A DNA stretch of 25,524 nucleotides, taken from positions 1 through 25,524 of the forward strand of contig CACIOV010000005.1 in the NCBI GenBank assembly GCA_902588335.1, given 5' to 3'. This DNA is from an uncultured Pelagibacteraceae bacterium. Lineage in GTDB: Bacteria > Pseudomonadota > Alphaproteobacteria > Pelagibacterales > Pelagibacteraceae. A program made the translations under genes and the position numbers. The notes below the pieces were generated by a model. It was not told where the DNA came from. It did no database searches and saw only the letters and a program-made list of their open reading frames with translations. Shown one piece after another: positions 7,371 through 13,702 of this stretch (positions are counted from its first letter, which is position 1; every line of letters starts with the position of its first letter).

Positions 7371-7438
7371 CTTTTTTAGTTGCGTCTTTTATTAATTCAA
7401 AACATAATGAGTGTTAAATATTAACCAGGAGGAAAACT

Positions 7439-7525
7439 GGGCGAATGGCGGAACTGGTAGACGCGCAGGACTCAAAATCCTGTAGTAGCAATACTGTGAG
7501 AGTTCGATTCTCTCTTTGCCCACCA
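7439..7525 (+). tRNA. tRNA-Leu, anticodon CAA
   Basis: Class II tRNA of 87 bases with a long variable arm. The acceptor GGGCGAA pairs with TTTGCCC (one G-T). The anticodon stem CAGGA/TCCTG encloses CTCAAAA, giving anticodon CAA (reads TTG). The variable arm is TAGTAGCAATACTGT-like, then the T arm AGAG-TTCGATT-CTCT, discriminator A and an encoded CCA ending at 7525. The next gene's ATG is at 7532. Confidence 0.96.
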
Positions 7526-7531
7526 AAATAA

Positions 7532-9250
7532 ATGAATTTAAATGAATTTAACAGTTTAGTTGATTTATTTTTTTATAAAGCTGAAAAAGAGAATTCCAAT
7601 ACAGCTTTTTTAGAATGGCTAAACCCAAAAAATAAAAAAAAATATACTTGGGGAGAAACATCAAGCAGTATTCAAAAACTTGCTAAAGTTTTAAAAGATA
7701 ATTTGACAGAGGGTGACAGATGTCTTTTGGTTTCAGAAAATAGACCTGAGTGGTTAATCGCTGACTTGGCAATTATGTTAGCTGGCGGAATTACCGTTCC
7801 TGCATACACTACTTATGTTGAAAAAGATTATAAATATTTAATAGAGGATTGCGAGCCATCAGTAATCATCGTTTCCAATGATGAGATGCACAACAAGTTA
7901 AAAAATATAATTAAAGAAAAAAATTTTATAAAAATAGTGGTCTCATTTGATGAAATTAAAAATATAGAACAAAAAGACAAGTATTTAAAATTCGATTCAA
8001 TAATTAATGATCAATTAAATAGCTCCGCAAAAATAAAAAATAAAAATTTAAAAAGAAATTCGCCTGCATGTATTATTTATACATCCGGAACATCCGGAAA
8101 TCCCAAGGGAGTTATTTTGAGCCATGGAGGAATTTTAAATAATTTAGAAGGTGCTCAAGAAATTATGAAACCATTAATTGATAAGAAGCCAATTTTTTTA
8201 ACATGGCTTCCTTTATCTCACTCTTACGAACATGCAGTTCAGTTTGCTCAAATCTCTGTTGGTGCAAAAGTTTTTTATGCTGAGAAAATAGAAAAACTTT
8301 TAGAAAATATTTCACAAGCTAAACCAACTATCATGACTGCTGTACCAAGATTTTATCAAAATCTCTTTAATAAAATAAATATGAACATGAAAAAGGCCAC
8401 AGGTTTAAAAGCCAAGTTAATTAAGCTTACAGTTGATTTAGGTAAGAAAAAACTATTAAGAGAAAAAATGAGTTTTTATGAAAAATTTATGAATTTATTG
8501 GTAAATGTTTTAGTGAGAAAAAAAATAAATAAACAATTTGGGGGAAATTTAAAAGCCTTTGTATCCGGAGGCGGGGCGTTAGATAAAGAAATAGGAGAGT
8601 TTTTAAATGCTATTGGGTTACCTACCTTGCAGGGATATGGTTTAACCGAAACTTCTCCAGTAGTAAGTTGCAATCCTATTCATAAAATCAAAGTTGAAAC
8701 AGTTGGACCACCATTTAAAGGCAATAAAGTTAAAATTGCTGAAGATGGAGAGATACTAGTCAAAGGAGAAAATGTAATGTTAGGATATTGGAATAAAAAA
8801 GAAGATACAGAAAAAGTTCTTAAAAATGGTTGGCTGTATACGGGAGATATAGGAGAAATAAATCCTGAAGACGGCTACTTAAAAATCACCGACAGAAAAA
8901 AAGATATTATTGTAAGTGCGGGAGGAGATAATATATCACCCGCAAAATTAGAAAATCAATTATCAAATTCTCCAGCTATAGACCAGTGTATGGTTTATGG
9001 CGATGGAAAAAACTACTTAGTTGCATTAATTGTTCCCAATAAAGAATTTAACAACCAAAAAGAAAAAATACATGAAGTGGTAAATGAAATTAATAATAAT
9101 TTAACCTTGGTAGAAAAAATAAAAAAATTTCAAATAATTAATGAAAATTTTTCGATTGAAAATGGTCTATTAACACCTACTATGAAGGTAAAAAGAAATA
9201 AGGTAATTTCTAAATATAAAAACATTTTAGAAAATTTTTATAAAAAATAG
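7532..9250 (+). CDS. Long-chain fatty acid-CoA ligase (AMP-forming)
   Basis: A 572-residue ANL-superfamily enzyme forming acyl-AMP then acyl-CoA, probably membrane-associated on the cytosolic side. Motifs are the P-loop-like YTSGTSGNPKG (183-193), WLPLSHSYEH, the adenine/linker region LQGYGLTETSPV (about 366-377), YTGDIGEI, and the hinge ITDRKKDIIVSAGGDNISP. The C-terminal catalytic Lys region reads TPTMKVKRN. The overall form is like the long-chain (bubblegum/FadD15-type) acyl-CoA synthetases rather than acetyl-CoA synthetase. The ATG is only six bases after the tRNA-Leu CCA end and no Shine-Dalgarno is present; a second in-frame ATG at 7541 (within the repeat AATGAATTTAAATGAATTTA) is an alternative start. 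Cotranscription with the tRNA followed by tRNA processing is likely. Confidence 0.93.
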   Translation: MNLNEFNSLVDLFFYKAEKENSNTAFLEWLNPKNKKKYTWGETSSSIQKLAKVLKDNLTEGDRCLLVSENRPEWLIADLAIMLAGGITVPAYTTYVEKDYKYLIEDCEPSVIIVSNDEMHNKLKNIIKEKNFIKIVVSFDEIKNIEQKDKYLKFDSIINDQLNSSAKIKNKNLKRNSPACIIYTSGTSGNPKGVILSHGGILNNLEGAQEIMKPLIDKKPIFLTWLPLSHSYEHAVQFAQISVGAKVFYAEKIEKLLENISQAKPTIMTAVPRFYQNLFNKINMNMKKATGLKAKLIKLTVDLGKKKLLREKMSFYEKFMNLLVNVLVRKKINKQFGGNLKAFVSGGGALDKEIGEFLNAIGLPTLQGYGLTETSPVVSCNPIHKIKVETVGPPFKGNKVKIAEDGEILVKGENVMLGYWNKKEDTEKVLKNGWLYTGDIGEINPEDGYLKITDRKKDIIVSAGGDNISPAKLENQLSNSPAIDQCMVYGDGKNYLVALIVPNKEFNNQKEKIHEVVNEINNNLTLVEKIKKFQIINENFSIENGLLTPTMKVKRNKVISKYKNILENFYKK

Positions 9251-9319
9251 TAAATTTAATCTAATATAAGCATTAAAAAACATTGTGTTTACTTGTTTTT
9301 TGAAAATTAAAAAATAAAT

Positions 9320-9356
9320 AAATTAAATTTTTTTAAAATTAAATTTTTTTAAAATT
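9320..9356. repeat. Tandem 16-base A/T repeat upstream of the polybasic gene
   Basis: Two perfect copies of ATTAAATTTTTTTAAA (9322-9337 and 9338-9353) with a few bases continuing the period on both sides. It lies about 20 bases before a TTGACA hexamer, where an A/T-rich promoter-upstream (UP-like) element would sit. Chance duplication in an A/T-rich gap is possible. Confidence 0.6.
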
Positions 9357-9373
9357 TGTTAACAAGTTTATGT

Positions 9374-9401
9374 TTGACATCGGTGAAAATAAACATAAAG
9401 C
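9374..9401 (+). promoter_or_regulatory. Candidate promoter of the 22-aa basic peptide gene
   Basis: A perfect TTGACA is at 9374-9379, rare in this window, following the A/T repeat. The -10 is not clear: TAAAGC (9396-9401, 16-base spacer) is weak, and TAAATA (9403-9408) has too long a spacer. The implied 5' leader of about 55 bases contains a short bulged hairpin, CAAgCGA-ATCAC-TCGTTG (9411-9428). Confidence 0.4.
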
Positions 9402-9450
9402 TTAAATATACAAGCGAATCACTCGTTGATTTGTTTTAATTAAAGCAAAA

Positions 9451-9457
9451 AAGGGAG
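9451..9457 (+). promoter_or_regulatory. Strong Shine-Dalgarno of the polybasic micro-gene
   Basis: AAGGGAG ends six bases before the ATG at 9464. Most genes in the window show no such site, so this one supports real translation of a very short ORF. Confidence 0.65.
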
Positions 9458-9463
9458 CTAACA

Positions 9464-9532
9464 ATGGCTAAACGAAGAAAAAAAGGAAAAAAAAAGAAAA
9501 AAGCTAAAAAAAGAAGAAGAAGAAGAAGATAA
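9464..9532 (+). CDS. 22-aa polybasic micro-protein (Lys/Arg only apart from M, two A, one G)
   Basis: The ORF reads MAKRRKKGKKKKKAKK followed by six Arg codons (all AGA), then TAA: 18 of 22 residues are Lys or Arg. It has its own apparent transcription unit: TTGACA at 9374, strong Shine-Dalgarno AAGGGAG with ideal spacing, and a G/C-rich terminator 23 bases after the stop. The composition resembles protamine or histone-H1-tail peptides and tiny basic ribosomal proteins (THX, bL36), but no specific family is recognised. A nucleic-acid-binding role (nucleoid, ribosome or polyanion) is inference from charge alone. It converges on carD, whose product also has a Lys-rich tail. A purine-rich leader encoding a fortuitous ORF is the alternative, but the ordered signals argue against it. 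Confidence 0.7.
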   Translation: MAKRRKKGKKKKKAKKRRRRRR

Positions 9533-9555
9533 GCTAGATCTTTTTTAAAAAATTG

Positions 9556-9588
9556 CGCCCTCCTTTTCAATTTAGGGGGGCGTTTTTT
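9556..9588. terminator. Bidirectional intrinsic terminator between the polybasic gene and carD
   Basis: CGCCCTCCT (9556-9564) pairs with AGGGGGGCG (9574-9582), nine pairs with one G-T and a nine-base loop, followed by six T (9583-9588) on the plus strand. On the minus strand the same stem is followed by AATTTTTTAAAA, so it can end both converging transcripts. The carD stop codon (9587-9589) lies at the edge of the plus-strand T tract. It is among the most G/C-rich spots in the window. Confidence 0.88.
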
Positions 9589-10258
9589 ATTGCGAAGGTG
9601 TTATTTGTTCAGGATTTTCGGTGCGTTTTAAAGCTTTATCCATTTTAATTTTTGCTTTATCGCCGACCACTACTTCAAACTCAGATTTTAATCTTTCATA
9701 AGCTTTTTCAAAAAGTTGTCTTTCGCTGTACGACTGTTCTGCTACTACATCAGTTTTTTTATTTAAATCTTTTACAACTTCTGCAAGTTGGTATAATTTT
9801 CCTGAATTAATTTTTTGCTCATATTCTTGAGCTCTTCTGCTCCACATTGTTCTTTTTATTTTTGGTTTGCTTTTCAAAATATTAATTGCTTTACTAATTT
9901 GATTAACACTGGAAACATGTCTTAGGTGTGACTGTTGATTTAGTGGTATACTTAGGGTTAATTTTTCTTTTTCTATTAGAACTTTATAAAAAGTTATTTC
10001 AATGCTTCCTATTTTTGCTTTTTCGATAGAAATTATTTTTCCAACACCGTGTTTTGGATAAACTACGTAATCTTTTATGCTATAAAGTCTTTTTTCAGTA
10101 GGTTGTTTTATAATTTTTTTAATTTTAACTTTTTCTTCATTTGTTTTAAAAATGTTCGATTTATATGTGTTTTGTGTAGCTAACTTTTTATCAGAAATTT
10201 TTTTTTTATCTTTTTTAATTTTCTTTTTAATCGTCTTTATTTTTTTTTTTCTAGCCAT
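9587..10258 (-). CDS. carD: CarD/CdnL-family transcription regulator with Lys-rich N-terminal extension
   Basis: RNA-polymerase-binding protein of the CarD_CdnL_TRCF family, which stabilises open promoter complexes, mainly at rRNA and growth-related promoters. The RNAP-interacting Tudor-like domain begins near residue 60 (YSIKDYVVYPKHGVGKIISIE) and includes FYKVLIEKEKLTLSIPL; the helical DNA-contact domain follows (MWSRRAQEYEQKINSGKLYQLAEVVKDL, ending near 200). At 223 residues it is longer than the usual 160-170. The extra part is an N-terminal tract of about 55 residues dominated by Lys, beginning MARKKKIKTIKKKIKKDKKK, likely disordered and DNA- or RNA-binding. The start at 10258 is eight bases after the fdxA stop, so the extension is probably real. 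Last gene of the helicase-terB-fdxA-carD operon. Confidence 0.94.
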   Translation of the reverse strand: MARKKKIKTIKKKIKKDKKKISDKKLATQNTYKSNIFKTNEEKVKIKKIIKQPTEKRLYSIKDYVVYPKHGVGKIISIEKAKIGSIEITFYKVLIEKEKLTLSIPLNQQSHLRHVSSVNQISKAINILKSKPKIKRTMWSRRAQEYEQKINSGKLYQLAEVVKDLNKKTDVVAEQSYSERQLFEKAYERLKSEFEVVVGDKAKIKMDKALKRTENPEQITPSQ

Positions 10259-10266
10259 GCTTATTT

Positions 10267-10608
10267 TTAATCTCCTTTTCCTGGTTTTTCACTGAGATAT
10301 TTTAACTTATTTTTAACATTACGCCATTTCTCTTGGTCAGCAGGCACATCGTTAACTCTTTTTTTTGTAATGTTTGGCCAAATTTCACTATATTTTTTGT
10401 TCATTTCTATCCATTTGTTTGCTTCTTCATTAGTGTCAGGTTCAATAGCATCTACAGGACATTCCGGTTCACAGACGCCACAATCTATACATTCGTCAGG
10501 TTTAATTACAAGCATATTTTCTCCTTCATAAAAACAATCCACCGGACACACTTCCATACAATCCATTAATTTGCACTTGATGCATTTTTCGTTAACTATA
10601 TAAGTCAT
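10267..10608 (-). CDS. fdxA: Ferredoxin FdxA (7Fe-8S type)
   Basis: A 113-residue di-cluster ferredoxin. The first cysteine set is C9, C12, C17, C21 with C25, and the second C40-x2-C43-x2-C46-x3-C50 (DECIDCGVCEPECPVDAI), matching FdxA proteins that hold one [3Fe-4S] and one [4Fe-4S] cluster and shuttle electrons in the cytosol. The C-terminal extension with NKKYSEIWPNIT and GKGD is also typical of the alphaproteobacterial FdxA. Its ATG overlaps the stop of the TerB-like gene by four bases (ATGA type) and carD starts eight bases after its stop. fdxA beside carD is a conserved alphaproteobacterial pair; the functional link is not known. Confidence 0.95.
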   Translation of the reverse strand: MTYIVNEKCIKCKLMDCMEVCPVDCFYEGENMLVIKPDECIDCGVCEPECPVDAIEPDTNEEANKWIEMNKKYSEIWPNITKKRVNDVPADQEKWRNVKNKLKYLSEKPGKGD

Positions 10609-11033
10609 GTTTTATTGTAAAAATTTTGAACCTTCATTTTTATAATTCCATTATCTTTGTCAGAGATATATAGCAAACCACAAATTCTTCTTATTAAATT
10701 TGACTCGTAGTTGTCACTGGTGCCATCTGAATATACAATTTTCCATATTATTTCAATTATCTTAAGTCTAAATTCCATCGAGTATTTTTTTACCTCTTTT
10801 GTGAATTCAATTATCTGATTTGACTCCTTTTCCTTTTCTTCTGCAAGTTTTAATATGTTTTCTGCCTTTTCAGAGCTTATTTCATTTAAATCCATTATTG
10901 CTTTTTTAATAATTTTTTTCTCGGTATCTGTATAATTTTCATCAATTTTTGCAGCATGTATTAGCAAGGCAGCAAATAAAATATTTTTGTTTTCTGGGCT
11001 TTCTTTTTTTTTTTTGAAAAATTTTTTTAACAT
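10605..11033 (-). CDS. TerB-like (COG4103-type) small helical protein
   Basis: A 142-residue helical protein with a basic N-terminus (MLKKFFKKKKESPE, encoded partly by a run of 12 A on the coding strand) followed by two TerB-like helical repeats: AALLIHAAKIDENYTDTEKK (about 22-41) and WKIVYSDGTSDNYESNLIRRI (about 97-117), each with acidic residues placed to bind a metal as in tellurite-resistance TerB. It resembles the COG4103 family of unknown function. It begins directly after the helicase stop and overlaps fdxA by four bases, so all are cotranslated. Nothing links it to tellurite itself. In many alphaproteobacteria an S4-domain RNA-binding gene lies at this position instead. Confidence 0.78.
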   Translation of the reverse strand: MLKKFFKKKKESPENKNILFAALLIHAAKIDENYTDTEKKIIKKAIMDLNEISSEKAENILKLAEEKEKESNQIIEFTKEVKKYSMEFRLKIIEIIWKIVYSDGTSDNYESNLIRRICGLLYISDKDNGIIKMKVQNFYNKT

Positions 11034-13529
11034 CTACCTAAATCTCAATTCTGACAACTTATCAAAAGGATTATTTTTATTTAATTTTTTACTACTCTTG
11101 TCGATTTTTTTTCTTGTAAATTTAGGTTTATAAGTAAAAAATTCTTCTTTCGTATTATTTTGAATTTTTTTGGATTTATATTGCATTAATCCTAAGAGTT
11201 TAAGGAAATTTTCTTTACTGCAACCAATTAAATTAATCATATCGGAATCGATTTTAAATATATTATCTTTAGTATTTTCGATAATTTTCAAAAAAAGTCT
11301 CTCTAAAATATCAACTCTAACGTAAAATTTTCCAAAATTTTCGAAACCACACAGTAAAAGAAATTTATTATGTATTTTAGATTCATCTTTTAAAAAATTT
11401 AACCCAGATTTTGGAATAATGAATTTTTCGTCTTCTGGGAAGTACAACTTCCACAATTTTATTCTTAGATTTACAGCGTTAGGTTTCAACACTTTAGGTA
11501 GAAAAATATGATATCTTCCAATTTTTACTCCAGATCTTCTTAAACTTAATCTATCTTCTTTAGAAATATTTTTTATCATTTGGTGAACAGTTTCTCTTTT
11601 TATTACCCCATTATTTTCAAATAATTGAAAGCAAAGAGCTCGAACATAGTTATTTTTAAATTTTGATTTACTTAGATTAACAAGATCTGACAGTTCAGAA
11701 GAAATAAGTGAATATAATTTTTTTCTTAAATCTGTTTTCAATTTCTCTTTTGATTCCAAGTCAATTGCTTCATCAACTATTAGTTCTAATTCAGGATTTA
11801 AATAATTTTTTCCTCGCAAAATATAAGCAATTGGATAATTTTCCCAATATATTTTGTGATCATCACTAAGATCAAAAGCTTCATTTTTAATTATTTTATT
11901 TACTCTCCGCATTAATTCAGGAGCTATTGCCTGCCTAGCTGCTTTTTTTAAGGACTTAATATCAGTTTTTAGTGATCCAGATTTTAAATCTAAATCTAAT
12001 CTCATTCCTTTTAATCGTCCCAAATATTGACCATCGATAATAACTTCGTTTTCATTTTTAATTTCTGTTGCTAATAAAATATTTTGTTTTAAATTTCTGG
12101 ACAATACACTTATTCTTTTATCTATAAAACTTTTTGTTAATTCTTCATGAAGCTTATCTGATAATTTATCTTCTATATATTTTGTTTGTTCTATCCAATA
12201 ATCAGAATTATTAGCCCAATTTTTTTTGTTTGCAACATATGACCAGGTTCTCACATTTGAAATCCTATTGGCTAAAGTATCAATATTTCCATCATATCTG
12301 TCCAAATGCATAAGTTGTTTTTTCATGAAGTCATTTGTAACTTTTCCAGATTTTGATATTAAAAATTCAAAAACTTTTTTTACTACATCTATATGATTTC
12401 CATAAGATTTTTTTGAAAAATCAGGTATCTGGCAGCATTCCCAAAGTATTTTTAAAAAATCTTTTGAATTTATATTTTTTTGATAATTGTCATTTTTTAT
12501 TAAAAATTTTAATACTTTTTCATCCTCGCAATCATTAATTCTTCTTAAAAATTCATTACTTGTTTTCTTATCAAGTGAGGAAATTAAGCTATTCAAACTA
12601 TCAAAACTAATGTCAGAATTTCTCCAATAAAGTAAATCAACGTTATTTAGTTCATGTTTTTCCAGTTTTTCGATTTCATCAGAAGATAATTGTTTACATT
12701 CCCCAGTTATACCGAAAGTTCCGTCATTAATATGTCTGCCTGCTCTTCCAGCTATCTGAGATATTTCATTTAAATTCAATTTTCTGGTTTTCTTCCCATC
12801 AAATTTTCTTAAATTGCTGAAACTTACATTATCAATATTCATGTTAATGCCCATGCCAATTGCGTCAGTAGCAACAAGAAAATCTGCATCTCCAGATTGA
12901 TATAATTCTACTTGAGCATTTCTTGTTTTGGGACTTAGGGAGCCCATAATTATTGCAGCTCCACCTTTTTGTCTCCTAACCAGTTCTGCTATTGCGTAGA
13001 CTTCATCTATTGAAAAAGCAATTAATGCTGTTTTTGGATTTAAGCGTGATATTTTTTTGTAACCACTATAGGTTAGTTTTGAGTATCGTTCTCTGCTAAC
13101 AAATTCTATTTTGTCAATCAGAGATTTTATAATGTTTTTCATGGTGTGTGAACCAAGAAACATTGTAAGTTTATCACCTCTCGCATTTAATAGTCTGTCT
13201 GTAAAAATGTGACCTCTTTCATGATCAGTACACATCTGTATTTCATCAACTGCAACAAAATCTACCAACATATCTTGAGGCATAGATTCTACCGTACAAA
13301 TATAATATTTTGGAGATTTAGGAATTATTTTTTCTTCCCCGGTAATAAGAGCTACTTTTTCTGCTCCAATTTTTTTTACACACTTGTCATAAATTTCTCT
13401 AGCCAGCAATCTTAGAGGAAAACCAATAATTCCACTTTCATATTCCAGCATTGTTTCAACAGCTAAATGTGTTTTGCCAGTATTAGTTGGCCCCAAAACA
13501 GCGGTAATTCTCTTTATGTTGTTTTCCAT
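11034..13529 (-). CDS. SUV3-like superfamily 2 helicase
   Basis: An 831-residue Ski2/SUV3-type helicase, related to the mitochondrial RNA helicase SUPV3L1 that works with RNA-degrading complexes. Motif I is GPTNTGKT (13-20), the Walker B/DExx motif is DEIQ (95-98, as in SUV3), motif III-like FLGSHTM lies near 124-130, motif V TDAIGMGINM is at 221-230, and motif VI QIAGRAGR at 258-265. The long C-terminal part contains an alphaproteobacterial-type conserved block (RRSGVKIGRYHIFLPKVLKP, about 660-680) and ends in a Lys-rich tail. It probably unwinds RNA or RNA-DNA duplexes in RNA turnover; this is inferred from family. It leads an operon with the TerB-like gene (adjacent without gap), fdxA and carD. 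Confidence 0.92.
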   Translation of the reverse strand: MENNIKRITAVLGPTNTGKTHLAVETMLEYESGIIGFPLRLLAREIYDKCVKKIGAEKVALITGEEKIIPKSPKYYICTVESMPQDMLVDFVAVDEIQMCTDHERGHIFTDRLLNARGDKLTMFLGSHTMKNIIKSLIDKIEFVSRERYSKLTYSGYKKISRLNPKTALIAFSIDEVYAIAELVRRQKGGAAIIMGSLSPKTRNAQVELYQSGDADFLVATDAIGMGINMNIDNVSFSNLRKFDGKKTRKLNLNEISQIAGRAGRHINDGTFGITGECKQLSSDEIEKLEKHELNNVDLLYWRNSDISFDSLNSLISSLDKKTSNEFLRRINDCEDEKVLKFLIKNDNYQKNINSKDFLKILWECCQIPDFSKKSYGNHIDVVKKVFEFLISKSGKVTNDFMKKQLMHLDRYDGNIDTLANRISNVRTWSYVANKKNWANNSDYWIEQTKYIEDKLSDKLHEELTKSFIDKRISVLSRNLKQNILLATEIKNENEVIIDGQYLGRLKGMRLDLDLKSGSLKTDIKSLKKAARQAIAPELMRRVNKIIKNEAFDLSDDHKIYWENYPIAYILRGKNYLNPELELIVDEAIDLESKEKLKTDLRKKLYSLISSELSDLVNLSKSKFKNNYVRALCFQLFENNGVIKRETVHQMIKNISKEDRLSLRRSGVKIGRYHIFLPKVLKPNAVNLRIKLWKLYFPEDEKFIIPKSGLNFLKDESKIHNKFLLLCGFENFGKFYVRVDILERLFLKIIENTKDNIFKIDSDMINLIGCSKENFLKLLGLMQYKSKKIQNNTKEEFFTYKPKFTRKKIDKSSKKLNKNNPFDKLSELRFR

Positions 13530-13690
13530 AAGTTGTGCTTAATTTTTATTTATGTACTACATTTAGATTTTTATTAGGAACAAAAGATGATTAAAATGTG
13601 ACCGAATCACCTGAATAAAAGTTCTCCTTTTAAATAATTGAAGATTAAGTTTAACATAATTTTAAAGAATTCAATATTAAATTTTTTTGG

Positions 13691-13696
13691 CATAAT
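13691..13696 (+). promoter_or_regulatory. Possible -10 element of acetoacetyl-CoA synthetase gene
   Basis: CATAAT, five of six bases matching TATAAT, ends six bases before the ATG at 13703. The transcription start would fall on or next to the start codon. No convincing -35 or Shine-Dalgarno is seen. The 173-base gap to the divergent helicase gene also holds GTGA-ccgaa-TCAC (13598-13610), a short inverted repeat. Confidence 0.4.
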
Positions 13697-13702
13697 AGAT
13701 TA

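Noticed and set aside
10333..10569. 78-aa plus-strand ORF
   Set aside because: Antisense to fdxA; its His/Phe/Thr pattern mirrors Cys-rich ferredoxin codons.
10605..11033. Tellurite-resistance operon
   Set aside because: Only a TerB-like fold is present; no terA, terC, terD or terZ genes, and the neighbours are helicase and ferredoxin.
13598..13610. GTGA-ccgaa-TCAC as operator in the helicase/AacS gap
   Set aside because: Only four-base arms, no second copy and no linked regulator gene; too short to claim.
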